42,410 nt of DNA, from contig JAEEYO010000046.1 in NCBI GenBank assembly GCA_016288205.1, positions 1 to 42,410 of the forward strand, in the 5' to 3' direction. The notes under the pieces were generated by a model, which was not told where the DNA came from, ran no database searches, and saw only the letters and a list, made by a program, of their open reading frames with translations. Of the stretch, positions 15,438-24,234 are shown in pieces (the stretch's first letter is position 1; the number at the start of each line of letters is the position of its first letter). This DNA comes from Treponema sp. (GTDB lineage: Bacteria > Spirochaetota > Spirochaetia > Treponematales > Treponemataceae). Made by a program: the position numbers and the translations under genes.

Positions 15438-16049
15438 ATGAAGACATCGAACAAATTTACCTTGGTACGGATTTTTGCCGCGCCGATTTTTTTCATATTA
15501 TACTTTCTGCCGAGCTGGCTCAAATGCGAGAACGGCTCCATAGTTTCCATAATCACAATCTGCGTGCTGATTCCATTTCTTGCGCTCGCTGAAATCACCG
15601 ACTACTTTGACGGACACTTCGCACGCAAGCACAATGAGGTCAGCGACTTCGGAAAGATGTTCGATCCCTTCGCCGATGTTTTCCTGCACCTGAGCACATT
15701 CACATGTTTTGTCTTCACCGGATGGATGCACCCCGTCCTTTACATACTGATTCTTTACCGTGAGTTCAGCCAGAACTTTCTCCGCATGGTCGCAGCAAAA
15801 AAAGGAACCGCAATCGCCGCAAGAAAGGGTGGAAAGCTGAAAACCGTGTTCTACATCACAAGCTGCTTCGTGACCCTGGTTGCCGAGGGACTTGTGAGAA
15901 CCACGCTCATAAAGTTTGTGCCGGTTCCGGATAATATCCTGCACCTTGTCCCACAGATTTTCTTTGCCGTCTGCGTGATTTTGAGCTATGCGAGTTTCAT
16001 CGATTATCTGAAAAATTTCGGAAGCGTACTCAAAGAAGCCGCCGAGTAA
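15438..16049 (+). CDS. pgsA: CDP-alcohol phosphatidyltransferase (PgsA-like)
   Basis: A 203-residue integral membrane enzyme of phospholipid synthesis. It has the complete family signature D-G-x2-A-R-x8-G-x3-D-x3-D (within DYFDGHFARKHNEVSDFGKM and the following FDPFAD), which binds Mg2+ and the CDP-diacylglycerol. About five hydrophobic helices are visible. The N-terminal NKFTLVRIFAAPIFF and overall size match phosphatidylglycerophosphate synthase, although another acceptor alcohol is possible. No ribosome binding site is present; the promoter position predicts a leaderless mRNA, and no later Met precedes the conserved N-terminus. Its stop codon directly abuts that of the convergent cytidylate-kinase-like gene. 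Confidence 0.88.
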   Translation: MKTSNKFTLVRIFAAPIFFILYFLPSWLKCENGSIVSIITICVLIPFLALAEITDYFDGHFARKHNEVSDFGKMFDPFADVFLHLSTFTCFVFTGWMHPVLYILILYREFSQNFLRMVAAKKGTAIAARKGGKLKTVFYITSCFVTLVAEGLVRTTLIKFVPVPDNILHLVPQIFFAVCVILSYASFIDYLKNFGSVLKEAAE

Positions 16050-16871
16050 TCACTGATACGGCCTGTAGTTCTGCACGATTGTGATTCCGCTCCTGATTTC
16101 AATGCTCGGAAGGATTTTAGCCGCAATCTCAACGGCCCTGTCCACCGTGGATTGAGCGTCCGCCACGCCATGCAGGGTAATGACCGAGGGCTCCACCTCA
16201 GCGCGAAGGAAGGTAATGTTCATCCTGTAGTCGAAAAGGAGCTGGTTCACGAGTCTCTGCCCCTTAAGCATCTGCTCCACCTTTGTCTTTCCGGCGGATT
16301 CCTTTTCCGCGGTCTCAAAATTCTTCACCACGCCCTCAATCACCTTTACGGAATCTGAAAGCGAGATAAGCCCCGTGTTCAGGGTAATCAGATAGTTGCG
16401 CGGGTCATCATGGTCAATGTTGAAAAAACTCTTGTGGAAACCGAGCCGGTTCGCGTCGCTTTCGTCAATCCGGGCCTGAGCCTGCTTGTCGTTCCATGAG
16501 AATTCCTTTTTAAGCCTCTCCAGCCTGATTTCATCGCTTGAGACAAGCCGCAGAGAAAGATGGTTCGGCACATTCTCAAGAATTTTGAACGCACCACGCC
16601 CGATCAGAATGCAGTTGCCCACGGAAGCGGCCTCCAAAATGGCATACTGGAGGTAATTCAGATACTCGTCACGGTCCTTGTTCAGGCTTGCAAAAAATCC
16701 GGGTTTACGCTCGTCATATTTGGAAAGCTTTGACCTCGGAAATCCCAGCTCCACAATGCGGGACTCAATCTGCCTGCGGTCAATGAACGTATATCCAAGG
16801 GTCTTTGCCGCCGCACCCGCAATCTCATCACCGAGCGACGCCACCTGACGACTGATTGTAATTACTGCCAT
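16050..16871 (-). CDS. Cytidylate kinase-like family protein
   Basis: A 273-residue protein of the cytidylate-kinase-like (AAA_26, PF13189) family. It opens with MAVITISRQVASLGDEIA, where the family's nucleotide-binding segment replaces a classic P-loop. RRQIESRIVELGF, NCILIGRGAFKIL, RLVSSDEIRLERL, DESDANRLGFHKSFF and YLITLNTGLISL follow in family order. The C-terminal 70 residues (MNITFLRAEVEPSVITLHGV, then a short helix and a strand) resemble a BON-like appendage. Kinase substrate is unknown in this family. The ATG has GGGAGG upstream, and a TTGCAA-17-TATAAT promoter lies further up. Confidence 0.82.
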   Translation of the reverse strand: MAVITISRQVASLGDEIAGAAAKTLGYTFIDRRQIESRIVELGFPRSKLSKYDERKPGFFASLNKDRDEYLNYLQYAILEAASVGNCILIGRGAFKILENVPNHLSLRLVSSDEIRLERLKKEFSWNDKQAQARIDESDANRLGFHKSFFNIDHDDPRNYLITLNTGLISLSDSVKVIEGVVKNFETAEKESAGKTKVEQMLKGQRLVNQLLFDYRMNITFLRAEVEPSVITLHGVADAQSTVDRAVEIAAKILPSIEIRSGITIVQNYRPYQ

Positions 16872-16921
16872 TTTTTACCTCCCGAAACTGAGCCGCTGCC
16901 ACTTCATTTTTCTTACAATAT

Positions 16922-16950
16922 ATTATAAACTGAAAGCTGTAATATTGCAA
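16922..16950 (-). promoter_or_regulatory. Promoter of the cytidylate-kinase-like gene
   Basis: Minus-strand TTGCAA (16945-16950), 17-nt spacer, TATAAT (16922-16927), in the divergent region shared with the NUDIX gene. Confidence 0.6.
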
Positions 16951-16982
16951 AAGAATTTTGCAGATTTTTCAAAGGAGCTCTT

Positions 16983-17540
16983 ATGGACACTGACAGCACG
17001 GAAAAGAAACTTGAGTGGAAGGAACTTTCAAAAAAGACCCTGCTCGAAACCCCTGTCTTCAAGGTGACGGAAAGGGAAAGCGAGGGACCGGACGGACAGC
17101 ACGGGAAATACATCGTGAATGAGACGCGGGACTGGGTGATTGTGATTCCAGTGGAGGGCACGAAATTCCTCATGGTCAAGCAGTGGAGACACGGAGAGGG
17201 AGCCCTGAGCATAGAATTTCCAGGCGGTGTGATTGACAATGGAGAAAGTCCTGAACTTGGTGCCGCAAGGGAGCTTAAGGAAGAGACCGGAGCAAAGGCC
17301 GGAAAGCTGACAAAACTCGGATGCATGAATCCCAATCCTGCCCTTTTCGCAAACCACGTGCATATTTTTCTGGCCGAGGATTTGTCTTTCAGCGGGGAGC
17401 AGAACCTTGACAGCGATGAGTTCGTCGATTACATGGAGGTCGAGCAGGGAGAGGTGATGAGCAAAATCGGTAGCACGGAATATCCCCACGCACTCATGGC
17501 CGCCGCAATGGGTCTTTACCTGAGCCACAGAAGAAGCTAG
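16983..17540 (+). CDS. NUDIX hydrolase, ADP-ribose pyrophosphatase type
   Basis: A 185-residue NUDIX enzyme. The Nudix box is complete (GGVIDNGESPELGAARELKE followed by ETG; pattern G-x5-E-x7-R-E-x2-E-E-x-G) and is preceded by SIEFPGG, typical of ADP-ribose and nucleoside-diphosphate-sugar pyrophosphatases (NudF type). The early strand VTERESEGPDG and VIVIPVEGTKFLMVKQWRHG fit the same group. Exact substrate is not certain. A good AAAGGAG site precedes the ATG. It is convergent with the DUF805/SH3 gene, with 2 nt between the stop codons. Confidence 0.88.
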   Translation: MDTDSTEKKLEWKELSKKTLLETPVFKVTERESEGPDGQHGKYIVNETRDWVIVIPVEGTKFLMVKQWRHGEGALSIEFPGGVIDNGESPELGAARELKEETGAKAGKLTKLGCMNPNPALFANHVHIFLAEDLSFSGEQNLDSDEFVDYMEVEQGEVMSKIGSTEYPHALMAAAMGLYLSHRRS

Positions 17541-17542
17541 GG

Positions 17543-18919
17543 TCAGGAGAACATATCGGCCACAAGATACTTGGGGGTCAGATATTTTGCACCGCTTCTC
17601 TCGGCGGAAAGGCTGCTTCCAGGAATCCAGCCCTCAACTCCGTCCGCACGGATTTTCACCCAAGGCTCGTCCCCTGTCTCCGGGTCGTTTTCCTCGGTAA
17701 TCGCAGAGACGCTGAGCTGCATGGCTGAGTTTTTCGGAGGCTTCAGGGTTTTTACAACGCTGGTTCCCTTGAATCCGGGAGCATTGCGCACGTCCACATT
17801 TTCCCAGAGCGAGTAAACGGAGTCAAAATGGCGCACCGTCCACACCTTGCTTCCGACGGAAATCTGCTGCATCGGAACATAAAGCTCGTTCTCATAAGGC
17901 CAAGCCGCATTTCTTCCACAGGCGATGTATCCGGTGGACTTCCTGTAATAAATGGCCAGCACGATTGCGTCCACAGCGTCATTCTGGCTCGGTCTGCATA
18001 TCTTTATGAGGGAAAGGACCTTCACATCCTGCCCCTGGGTCACCCTGCCAATTGGATGCTCGCACTCAAAGGTGTCGTAAATGTTCAGGTCGCTGATTGA
18101 GCGCAAGGACAAAAGCTGACGGTTCTTATAAACGACCGCCTCACGTCCCCCGGAAAGAGTCTCGGTTCGGTCAAGTGTCCAGTTGAATTTTTTCGGCTCC
18201 GTAACAGGAATCACCACGGGTCCAAGAGCAAGCAAGGCATCCTCGTCAACTTTTGCGTTTGCAGAGGCTCCGCGCGAAGAATTTACCGGATTTCCATCGT
18301 TCTCAGGATCCTCCGCCTCCGGAATGACGGCACCCAAATCCGCCAGGGGTTCCTCACCGCTCCAAGTCACAGAAGGCTCGACCGCATCATGCACGATCTC
18401 ATCGTCCCCCTCCTGATACGCCGGCTCCGAAAATGCTCCGATAAAAACATTGTGCGTGAAAATGACCACAAGAGTATAGAGCGCAAGAAAGATAATATGG
18501 ATAATTATGTGCCCCGCAGTATATGACTTCTCCGCCGTCTTAGTCTCGCCGTCCTCGGGTTTGGCTTCCTTTTTGCTGCTTGGAAGACAGAGCAGGACCA
18601 CGGACAGGACAGGCACGAGCAGAAGGAATCCGCTCATGTTAAGGTCATGCACACGGCGCACGGCAAGGGATGAAAGCGGAAAATAACAGACAAGGGCGAA
18701 CACAAGGACCGCAATCTGCTCAAAATAAATCAGAGGAATCCCCGAAGGAGCGAATTCCCTTTTCAACAAAGCCTGAAGAGCAAAGGTGCACCCGGAAACA
18801 GCCTCAAGTCCGGCAAAAATAATCATAAAACAGGCGACGAAAGACCAGAAATCCGACCTTGACGCACGCCCGCGAAGCTCAAACATCTTTCTGAATGCCT
18901 CTCCGAATTTTTTCCACAT
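17543..18919 (-). CDS. DUF805 membrane protein with C-terminal SH3-like domain
   Basis: About 458 residues. The N-terminal 130 residues are a DUF805 module: MWKKFGEAFRKMFELRGRAS, RSDFWSFV, several membrane helices and the family motif RRVHDLNMSGF. One more transmembrane helix (HIIIHIIFLALYTLVVIF) follows. An acidic, Ser/Asn-rich linker runs from about 190 to 240. The C-terminal part contains a bacterial SH3-like stretch (SLWENVDVRNAPGFKGTSVV, then WVKIRADGVEGWIPGSSL), suggesting envelope or peptidoglycan association. The start at 18919 has GGGGAT upstream; the longer frame would need a TTG without a site. The role of the DUF805-SH3 fusion is unknown. Confidence 0.82.
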   Translation of the reverse strand: MWKKFGEAFRKMFELRGRASRSDFWSFVACFMIIFAGLEAVSGCTFALQALLKREFAPSGIPLIYFEQIAVLVFALVCYFPLSSLAVRRVHDLNMSGFLLLVPVLSVVLLCLPSSKKEAKPEDGETKTAEKSYTAGHIIIHIIFLALYTLVVIFTHNVFIGAFSEPAYQEGDDEIVHDAVEPSVTWSGEEPLADLGAVIPEAEDPENDGNPVNSSRGASANAKVDEDALLALGPVVIPVTEPKKFNWTLDRTETLSGGREAVVYKNRQLLSLRSISDLNIYDTFECEHPIGRVTQGQDVKVLSLIKICRPSQNDAVDAIVLAIYYRKSTGYIACGRNAAWPYENELYVPMQQISVGSKVWTVRHFDSVYSLWENVDVRNAPGFKGTSVVKTLKPPKNSAMQLSVSAITEENDPETGDEPWVKIRADGVEGWIPGSSLSAERSGAKYLTPKYLVADMFS

Positions 18920-19025
18920 AACATCCCCACAAAACAATCAGGGAACACCGGCCACCCTGATTCCAAGTCAACCGGTATTCCCTAAACTTAACTTAAAAAT
19001 TTAAGCACAATTTCTAAGAGTCAAA

Positions 19026-20705
<1,680 letters not shown>

Positions 20706-20711
20706 CTAAAA

Positions 20712-20740
20712 AAGATAATAAAAAAAGCGGATTTCGGCAA
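20712..20740 (-). promoter_or_regulatory. groEL promoter
   Basis: Minus-strand TTGCCG (20735-20740), 17-nt spacer, TATCTT (20712-20717). The leader would be about 50 nt and include the hairpin at 20677. Confidence 0.55.
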
Positions 20741-20756
20741 GTTTTTTTTATGAAAT

Positions 20757-20785
20757 TTGAAAAAAAATGGAAAATGTTGTATGAT
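20757..20785 (+). promoter_or_regulatory. Promoter of the 63-residue gene
   Basis: TTGAAA (20757-20762), 17-nt spacer, TATGAT (20780-20785), 32 nt before the ATG. Confidence 0.6.
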
Positions 20786-20817
20786 TCTTAAAAAGACAGA
20801 AAGCGGAGGTACTTGGC

Positions 20818-21009
20818 ATGAGTTTGACGGAATTTGACGAGGAAGAGTTCAAAAGGGTCTGCTACGAGGACGGTGTTTACGACAAAGCTGTTGAAGCCAC
20901 GGCGAACCTCTTAAAAGAGGGTATTTCACAAGAGATGATTTCCCGGTGCATAGGTCTTCCGCCCGAGGAAGTACAGAAAATCGCTGAAGGTCTCTCTGTG
21001 CAAGCATAA
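20818..21009 (+). CDS. Small protein resembling the C-terminal tail of Rpn-type nucleases
   Basis: A 63-residue acidic soluble protein. The second half (DKAVEATANLLKEGISQEMI followed by SRCIGLPPEEVQKIAEGL) matches the helical tail commonly found at the end of Rpn/PD-(D/E)XK transposase-like nucleases; the nuclease domain itself is absent. Unlike a simple remnant it has its own promoter, a GCGGAGG site 8 nt before ATG and an open frame, so it may be a functional stand-alone helical protein. It is convergent with kdgK. Confidence 0.7.
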   Translation: MSLTEFDEEEFKRVCYEDGVYDKAVEATANLLKEGISQEMISRCIGLPPEEVQKIAEGLSVQA

Positions 21010-21019
21010 AATCCTGATT

Positions 21020-21052
21020 AAAAAAGGGATGCGGACACAAATCCACATCCCT
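21020..21052 (-). terminator. kdgK terminator
   Basis: Minus-strand AGGGATG-x-GGA/TCC-x-CATCCCT stem with a 6-nt loop, followed by six T. On the plus strand no T tract follows, so it serves mainly kdgK. Confidence 0.8.
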
Positions 21053-21062
21053 ATTTCAAATC

Positions 21063-22082
21063 TTAGCGCTGAATCCTTCCCGAACCGTTGCCGGAAGCAA
21101 GCTTTTCCACCTCATCCACCGAGACCATATTGTAGTCCCCCTCGATACTGTGCTTAAGACAAGAAGCCGCCACAGCAAAATCCACCGCGTCCTGAGTTGA
21201 CTTGCCGTTCAAAAGCGAATAAATCAGTCCGCCGCCGAAGCTGTCCCCGCCGCCAACACGGTCCACAATGTACATCTCGTATTCCTTGGAAAAACAGAAG
21301 TCCTTGCCGTCATACAAAAGCGCCGCCCAATTGTTCCTGTTCGCATTGATTGAGGTCCTGAGCGTAATGGCCACCTTTTTGAAGCCGAACTTGTCCGCAA
21401 GCTGCTTGGCCACGGATTTATATCCTTCCTTGTTAAGCTTTCCACCGTTGATGTCCGTGTTCTCCGCCTCAATTCCGAAGACATCCTTCGCATCCTCCTC
21501 ATTGGAAATGCACACGTCCACGTACTTGCAGATTTCGCTCATCACTTCCCTAGCCTGCTCACGGGTCCAAAGCTTTCCGCGGTAGTTCAAGTCACAGCTC
21601 ACGGTCGCACCCGCAGATTTAGCCGCCTTGCAAGCCTCAACGCAGATTTTCGGAAGATTGCCTCCCAGAGCCGGAGTAATTCCCGTCAGATGAAACCACT
21701 TGCAGTCCTTGAAAATCGCATTCCAGTCAAAATCCTCAGGAACCGCCTCGGCAATCGATGAATGGGCACGGTCATAAATGCACTTGGATCCGCGCTGACT
21801 TGCCCCACGCTCATTATAGTAGATTCCAACACGGTCGCCCCCACGCACGATGCATTCCGTATGAACGCCATAGCGCCTCAGACTGTTGATCGCAGCCTGT
21901 CCGATCTCATGCTTTGGAAGTTTGGTAACGTAATATGCATCAAGCCCGTAATTTGCAAGAGACACGGCCACGTTAGCCTCTCCCCCACCAAATGTCGAAG
22001 TCATCCTGTCCACCTGAACAAAACGGAAATATCCCTCAGGCTCAAGCCTTAACATAATCTCACCAAAAGTAACAACCTTCAT
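21063..22082 (-). CDS. kdgK: 2-keto-3-deoxygluconate kinase
   Basis: A 339-residue PfkB-family sugar kinase phosphorylating 2-keto-3-deoxygluconate to KDPG. It has MKVVTFGEIMLRLEPEGYFR at the N-terminus, the substrate-lid FGGGEANVAVSLANYG, HLTGITPALGG, CDLNYRGKLW and the anion-hole/catalytic motif RVGGGDSFGGGL with the catalytic Asp. Assignment to KDG kinase rather than ribokinase or fructokinase rests on these and on the adjacent eda. GGAGG precedes the ATG. It is followed by a terminator and separated from eda by a repeat-rich 99-nt spacer; it has no obvious promoter of its own, so it is probably transcribed from the eda promoter. Confidence 0.92.
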   Translation of the reverse strand: MKVVTFGEIMLRLEPEGYFRFVQVDRMTSTFGGGEANVAVSLANYGLDAYYVTKLPKHEIGQAAINSLRRYGVHTECIVRGGDRVGIYYNERGASQRGSKCIYDRAHSSIAEAVPEDFDWNAIFKDCKWFHLTGITPALGGNLPKICVEACKAAKSAGATVSCDLNYRGKLWTREQAREVMSEICKYVDVCISNEEDAKDVFGIEAENTDINGGKLNKEGYKSVAKQLADKFGFKKVAITLRTSINANRNNWAALLYDGKDFCFSKEYEMYIVDRVGGGDSFGGGLIYSLLNGKSTQDAVDFAVAASCLKHSIEGDYNMVSVDEVEKLASGNGSGRIQR

Positions 22083-22106
22083 CTTTTATCCTCCATAATA
22101 TTCGTC

Positions 22107-22127
22107 ATTCCGAACTTGATTCGGAAT
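22107..22127. repeat. REP-like palindrome
   Basis: ATTCCGAA-CTTGA-TTCGGAAT forms a perfect 8-bp stem with a 5-nt loop and is followed by CTC. It has the look of a dispersed REP element. It lies between kdgK and eda and could influence mRNA stability. Confidence 0.6.
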
Positions 22128-22183
22128 CTCAACTTTCAGTTTTCCACTTTCCACTCTCAACTTTCCACTCTCAACTTTCCACT
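22128..22183. repeat. Short tandem repeat, 14-bp unit
   Basis: The unit ACTCTCAACTTTCC is present twice without error (22153-22166 and 22167-22180), with degenerate TTTCCACTTTCCACT-type copies before it. The tract reaches the eda stop codon and is a candidate for copy-number variation between strains. Confidence 0.7.
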
Positions 22184-22820
22184 ATCCCCGGATTTCCTTT
22201 ACGATCGCAGCCGCTTCCCTGGTCAGTTCCTCAATCTTCGCGAAATCCCCGGAATTAATCAGGTCGCCCTTGACCATCCAGCTTCCGCCGCACGCAAGGA
22301 TTTTGTCGCACGCAAGATAGTCCCTCACGTTCGTCGCATTGATTCCACCGGTCGGCATGAATTTCATCATCGTGTACGGAGCGCTCATCGCCTTTATCAT
22401 CTTGAGACCACCGGCATTCTCGGCAGGGAAAAACTTCACCACGTCAAGACCGAATCCAAGCGCCACCTCAAGCTCTGTCGGAGTCATAATTCCCGGAGTC
22501 ACAGGATATCCCTTTTTCACGCAGTACTCAACCACCTTCGGGTTCAGCCCCGGACTCACGATAAACTTCGCCCCGGCATCAACCGCACGGTCTACCTGCT
22601 CAGTCGTAAGAACGGTTCCCGCACCCACGAACATCTCGGGAAACTTTTTCGCTATGGCACGAATGCTCTCCTCAGCCGCGTCCGTCCTGAAAGTCACCTC
22701 CGCACATGGAAGACCTCCGTTTAAAAGACTCTCCGCCAAGGGTTCCGCATCGCTCGCCCTGTTCAAAACCACAACCGGAACAATCCCGGTCGCACCAATC
22801 TTCTTCAATGTGTCGTTCAT
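22182..22820 (-). CDS. eda: KDPG (KHG/KDPG) aldolase
   Basis: A 212-residue class I aldolase splitting 2-keto-3-deoxy-6-phosphogluconate into pyruvate and glyceraldehyde 3-phosphate. It has GIVPVVVLNRASDAEPLAES, the general-base Glu41 in CAEVTFRT, MFVGAGTVLT, the Schiff-base Lys129 in DVVKFFPAE and MPTGGINATN. The start at 22820 has AAGGGG 7 nt upstream; the 18 codons before it overlap the promoter and operator. Its promoter carries the same ATACTAGTAT palindrome as uxaC, tying it to hexuronate catabolism. kdgK follows on the same strand. Confidence 0.95.
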   Translation of the reverse strand: MNDTLKKIGATGIVPVVVLNRASDAEPLAESLLNGGLPCAEVTFRTDAAEESIRAIAKKFPEMFVGAGTVLTTEQVDRAVDAGAKFIVSPGLNPKVVEYCVKKGYPVTPGIMTPTELEVALGFGLDVVKFFPAENAGGLKMIKAMSAPYTMMKFMPTGGINATNVRDYLACDKILACGGSWMVKGDLINSGDFAKIEELTREAAAIVKEIRG

Positions 22821-22842
22821 ATCTGCCCCTTTTAGAACTCCC

Positions 22843-22852
22843 ATACTAGTAT
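22843..22852. promoter_or_regulatory. Operator palindrome ATACTAGTAT (eda copy)
   Basis: A perfect 10-bp palindrome lies 8 nt after the -10 box of the eda promoter, overlapping the transcription start region. The identical palindrome occurs in the uxaC promoter. No regulator gene is in the window. Confidence 0.65.
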
Positions 22853-22860
22853 TCCAGTTA

Positions 22861-22889
22861 ATTAATTCTATCACTTTCGCAAAAAAATG
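22861..22889 (-). promoter_or_regulatory. eda promoter
   Basis: Minus-strand GTGACA (22884-22889), 17-nt spacer, TAGAAT (22861-22866), directly upstream of the ATACTAGTAT palindrome. Confidence 0.65.
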
Positions 22890-22923
22890 TCACCTAAAAT
22901 CCATCATTTTCCGCAATTTTTCC

Positions 22924-24195
22924 TCAACCTTTATACGTTTCAAAAAAATTATAAATCGCGTCATAAATAGCATCGTTGCCTTTCTGGAACTCCCTGAAAT
23001 CCTCGTGCACCTCAAAATCCGGCATAACGCCACGGTGAATATCCTCGCAGCGTTCCCTGAGGACCGGAATGTTATCCTTCGCCCTCGGACAGGAAAAATC
23101 ACACTTCAAATTATCCAATTCAAGCGGAATTACATTCGTGTAATTGAAAACAGCCTGCCCCGTCTCTTCCCCAAAGATTTTCGCGTGAGGAAAATACTGC
23201 AACAAATCATTCATGAACCAGCATGCCGCAGAATAAGTCCGCCCGCCAGCGACAATCGCAATATTATATTTTTCCAGCTCATCTTTGCAACAACGGAACT
23301 CATACAGAATCTTCCGACGCAAATACATGTCCCCGCCGGAATTTCTCCTCACATCAAAAACCACAGTGTCATAGAGTCCGGTCCGCAGCTCGCCCAGCAA
23401 ATCCGAAAATAAATCCGCCATTGTGTACTCGGAGATTTCATAGCAGGAAGTATATGGAATATAAATCATCCTTTTCGCCGGATTCTTTTTCAGCGAGTAA
23501 TTCTCATAGGAAAAATAAATGTCATACGGATATCCATCGCCCCAGACATTGTAGAAAAGAGGATCGTCCCTGTAATCCACGAAAGGATAAGTCTGCGTCA
23601 TTCTGTCACCGTCAGGGGTCTCCAAAGTTATGCTGATCTCATCGTTCGAGTCCACAAGCCCCGCATGTTTCAATCTGGGCAAAGACAAATATCCTTCCAG
23701 AAAATATTTCGCGCCGCACTCGGTCTCATAGCTGCTGAAGGCATTGTATTTCTCAAGGGCCTCCTCAATGGGAAGACCTCCCAGCTCAACCACCTTCCGG
23801 TCCAGGAATCCCAGATACGGCTCCGTCGCATAAATCACCCGATACTCATCGCCGAAACGCAAGAGTCCGAAAGGCATACAGATAAAACTGGTCGGGTCAT
23901 CATCGTTCGGAACCAGATTCAGATGACTGATATGATAAGAGCAGAGGATTTCCTTTATCTTGAAAACACAGTCCAGCCTGCCCATCTTTCCTTTCATCAC
24001 GGATTTTTTTATCTGCTCGAAGGGTTCCGGCGAATAAAGGTCCCTCATCAGGGACTGCGAAATTTTTCTCTGAATGATCTGAATGTCGGCGCACAAATCC
24101 TCGGGAGGAACATAATCCTCCGCTTTGCGCATATTACCACAAGAGAGACAAACAAGCAGCGGCGCCAAAAGAATCAGAATAAAAACTTTTTTCAT
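22924..24195 (-). CDS. S41-type (tail-specific protease family) peptidase lipoprotein
   Basis: A 423-residue protein. The signal ends LLVCLSC, so it is a predicted lipoprotein. The C-terminal half has the S41 pattern: VVFDVRRNSGGDMYLRR, then VAGGRTYSAACWF with the likely nucleophile Ser and KIFGEETGQ. The N-terminal half (residues 25-200) is a lid or PDZ-like region I cannot define. Substrate is unknown; placement between uxaC and eda is probably incidental because it has its own promoter and no ATACTAGTAT site. There is no Shine-Dalgarno: TTGACA-17-TAGACT ends 6 nt before the ATG, so a leaderless mRNA is predicted. Confidence 0.8.
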   Translation of the reverse strand: MKKVFILILLAPLLVCLSCGNMRKAEDYVPPEDLCADIQIIQRKISQSLMRDLYSPEPFEQIKKSVMKGKMGRLDCVFKIKEILCSYHISHLNLVPNDDDPTSFICMPFGLLRFGDEYRVIYATEPYLGFLDRKVVELGGLPIEEALEKYNAFSSYETECGAKYFLEGYLSLPRLKHAGLVDSNDEISITLETPDGDRMTQTYPFVDYRDDPLFYNVWGDGYPYDIYFSYENYSLKKNPAKRMIYIPYTSCYEISEYTMADLFSDLLGELRTGLYDTVVFDVRRNSGGDMYLRRKILYEFRCCKDELEKYNIAIVAGGRTYSAACWFMNDLLQYFPHAKIFGEETGQAVFNYTNVIPLELDNLKCDFSCPRAKDNIPVLRERCEDIHRGVMPDFEVHEDFREFQKGNDAIYDAIYNFFETYKG

Positions 24196-24201
24196 GATTC
24201 A

Positions 24202-24230
24202 AGTCTAGCACCGCGAAAAGGATCTGTCAA
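24202..24230 (-). promoter_or_regulatory. Promoter of the S41-like gene, leaderless position
   Basis: Minus-strand TTGACA (24225-24230), 17-nt spacer, TAGACT (24202-24207), 6 nt before the ATG at 24195. The -35 box begins 4 nt after the uxaC stop codon. Confidence 0.65.
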
Positions 24231-24234
24231 TCTC

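Noticed and set aside
22339..23412. Long plus-strand open frame opposite eda and the S41-like gene
   Set aside because: It is the reverse of two well-supported genes, spans their intergenic region and promoter, and has no recognisable domain.
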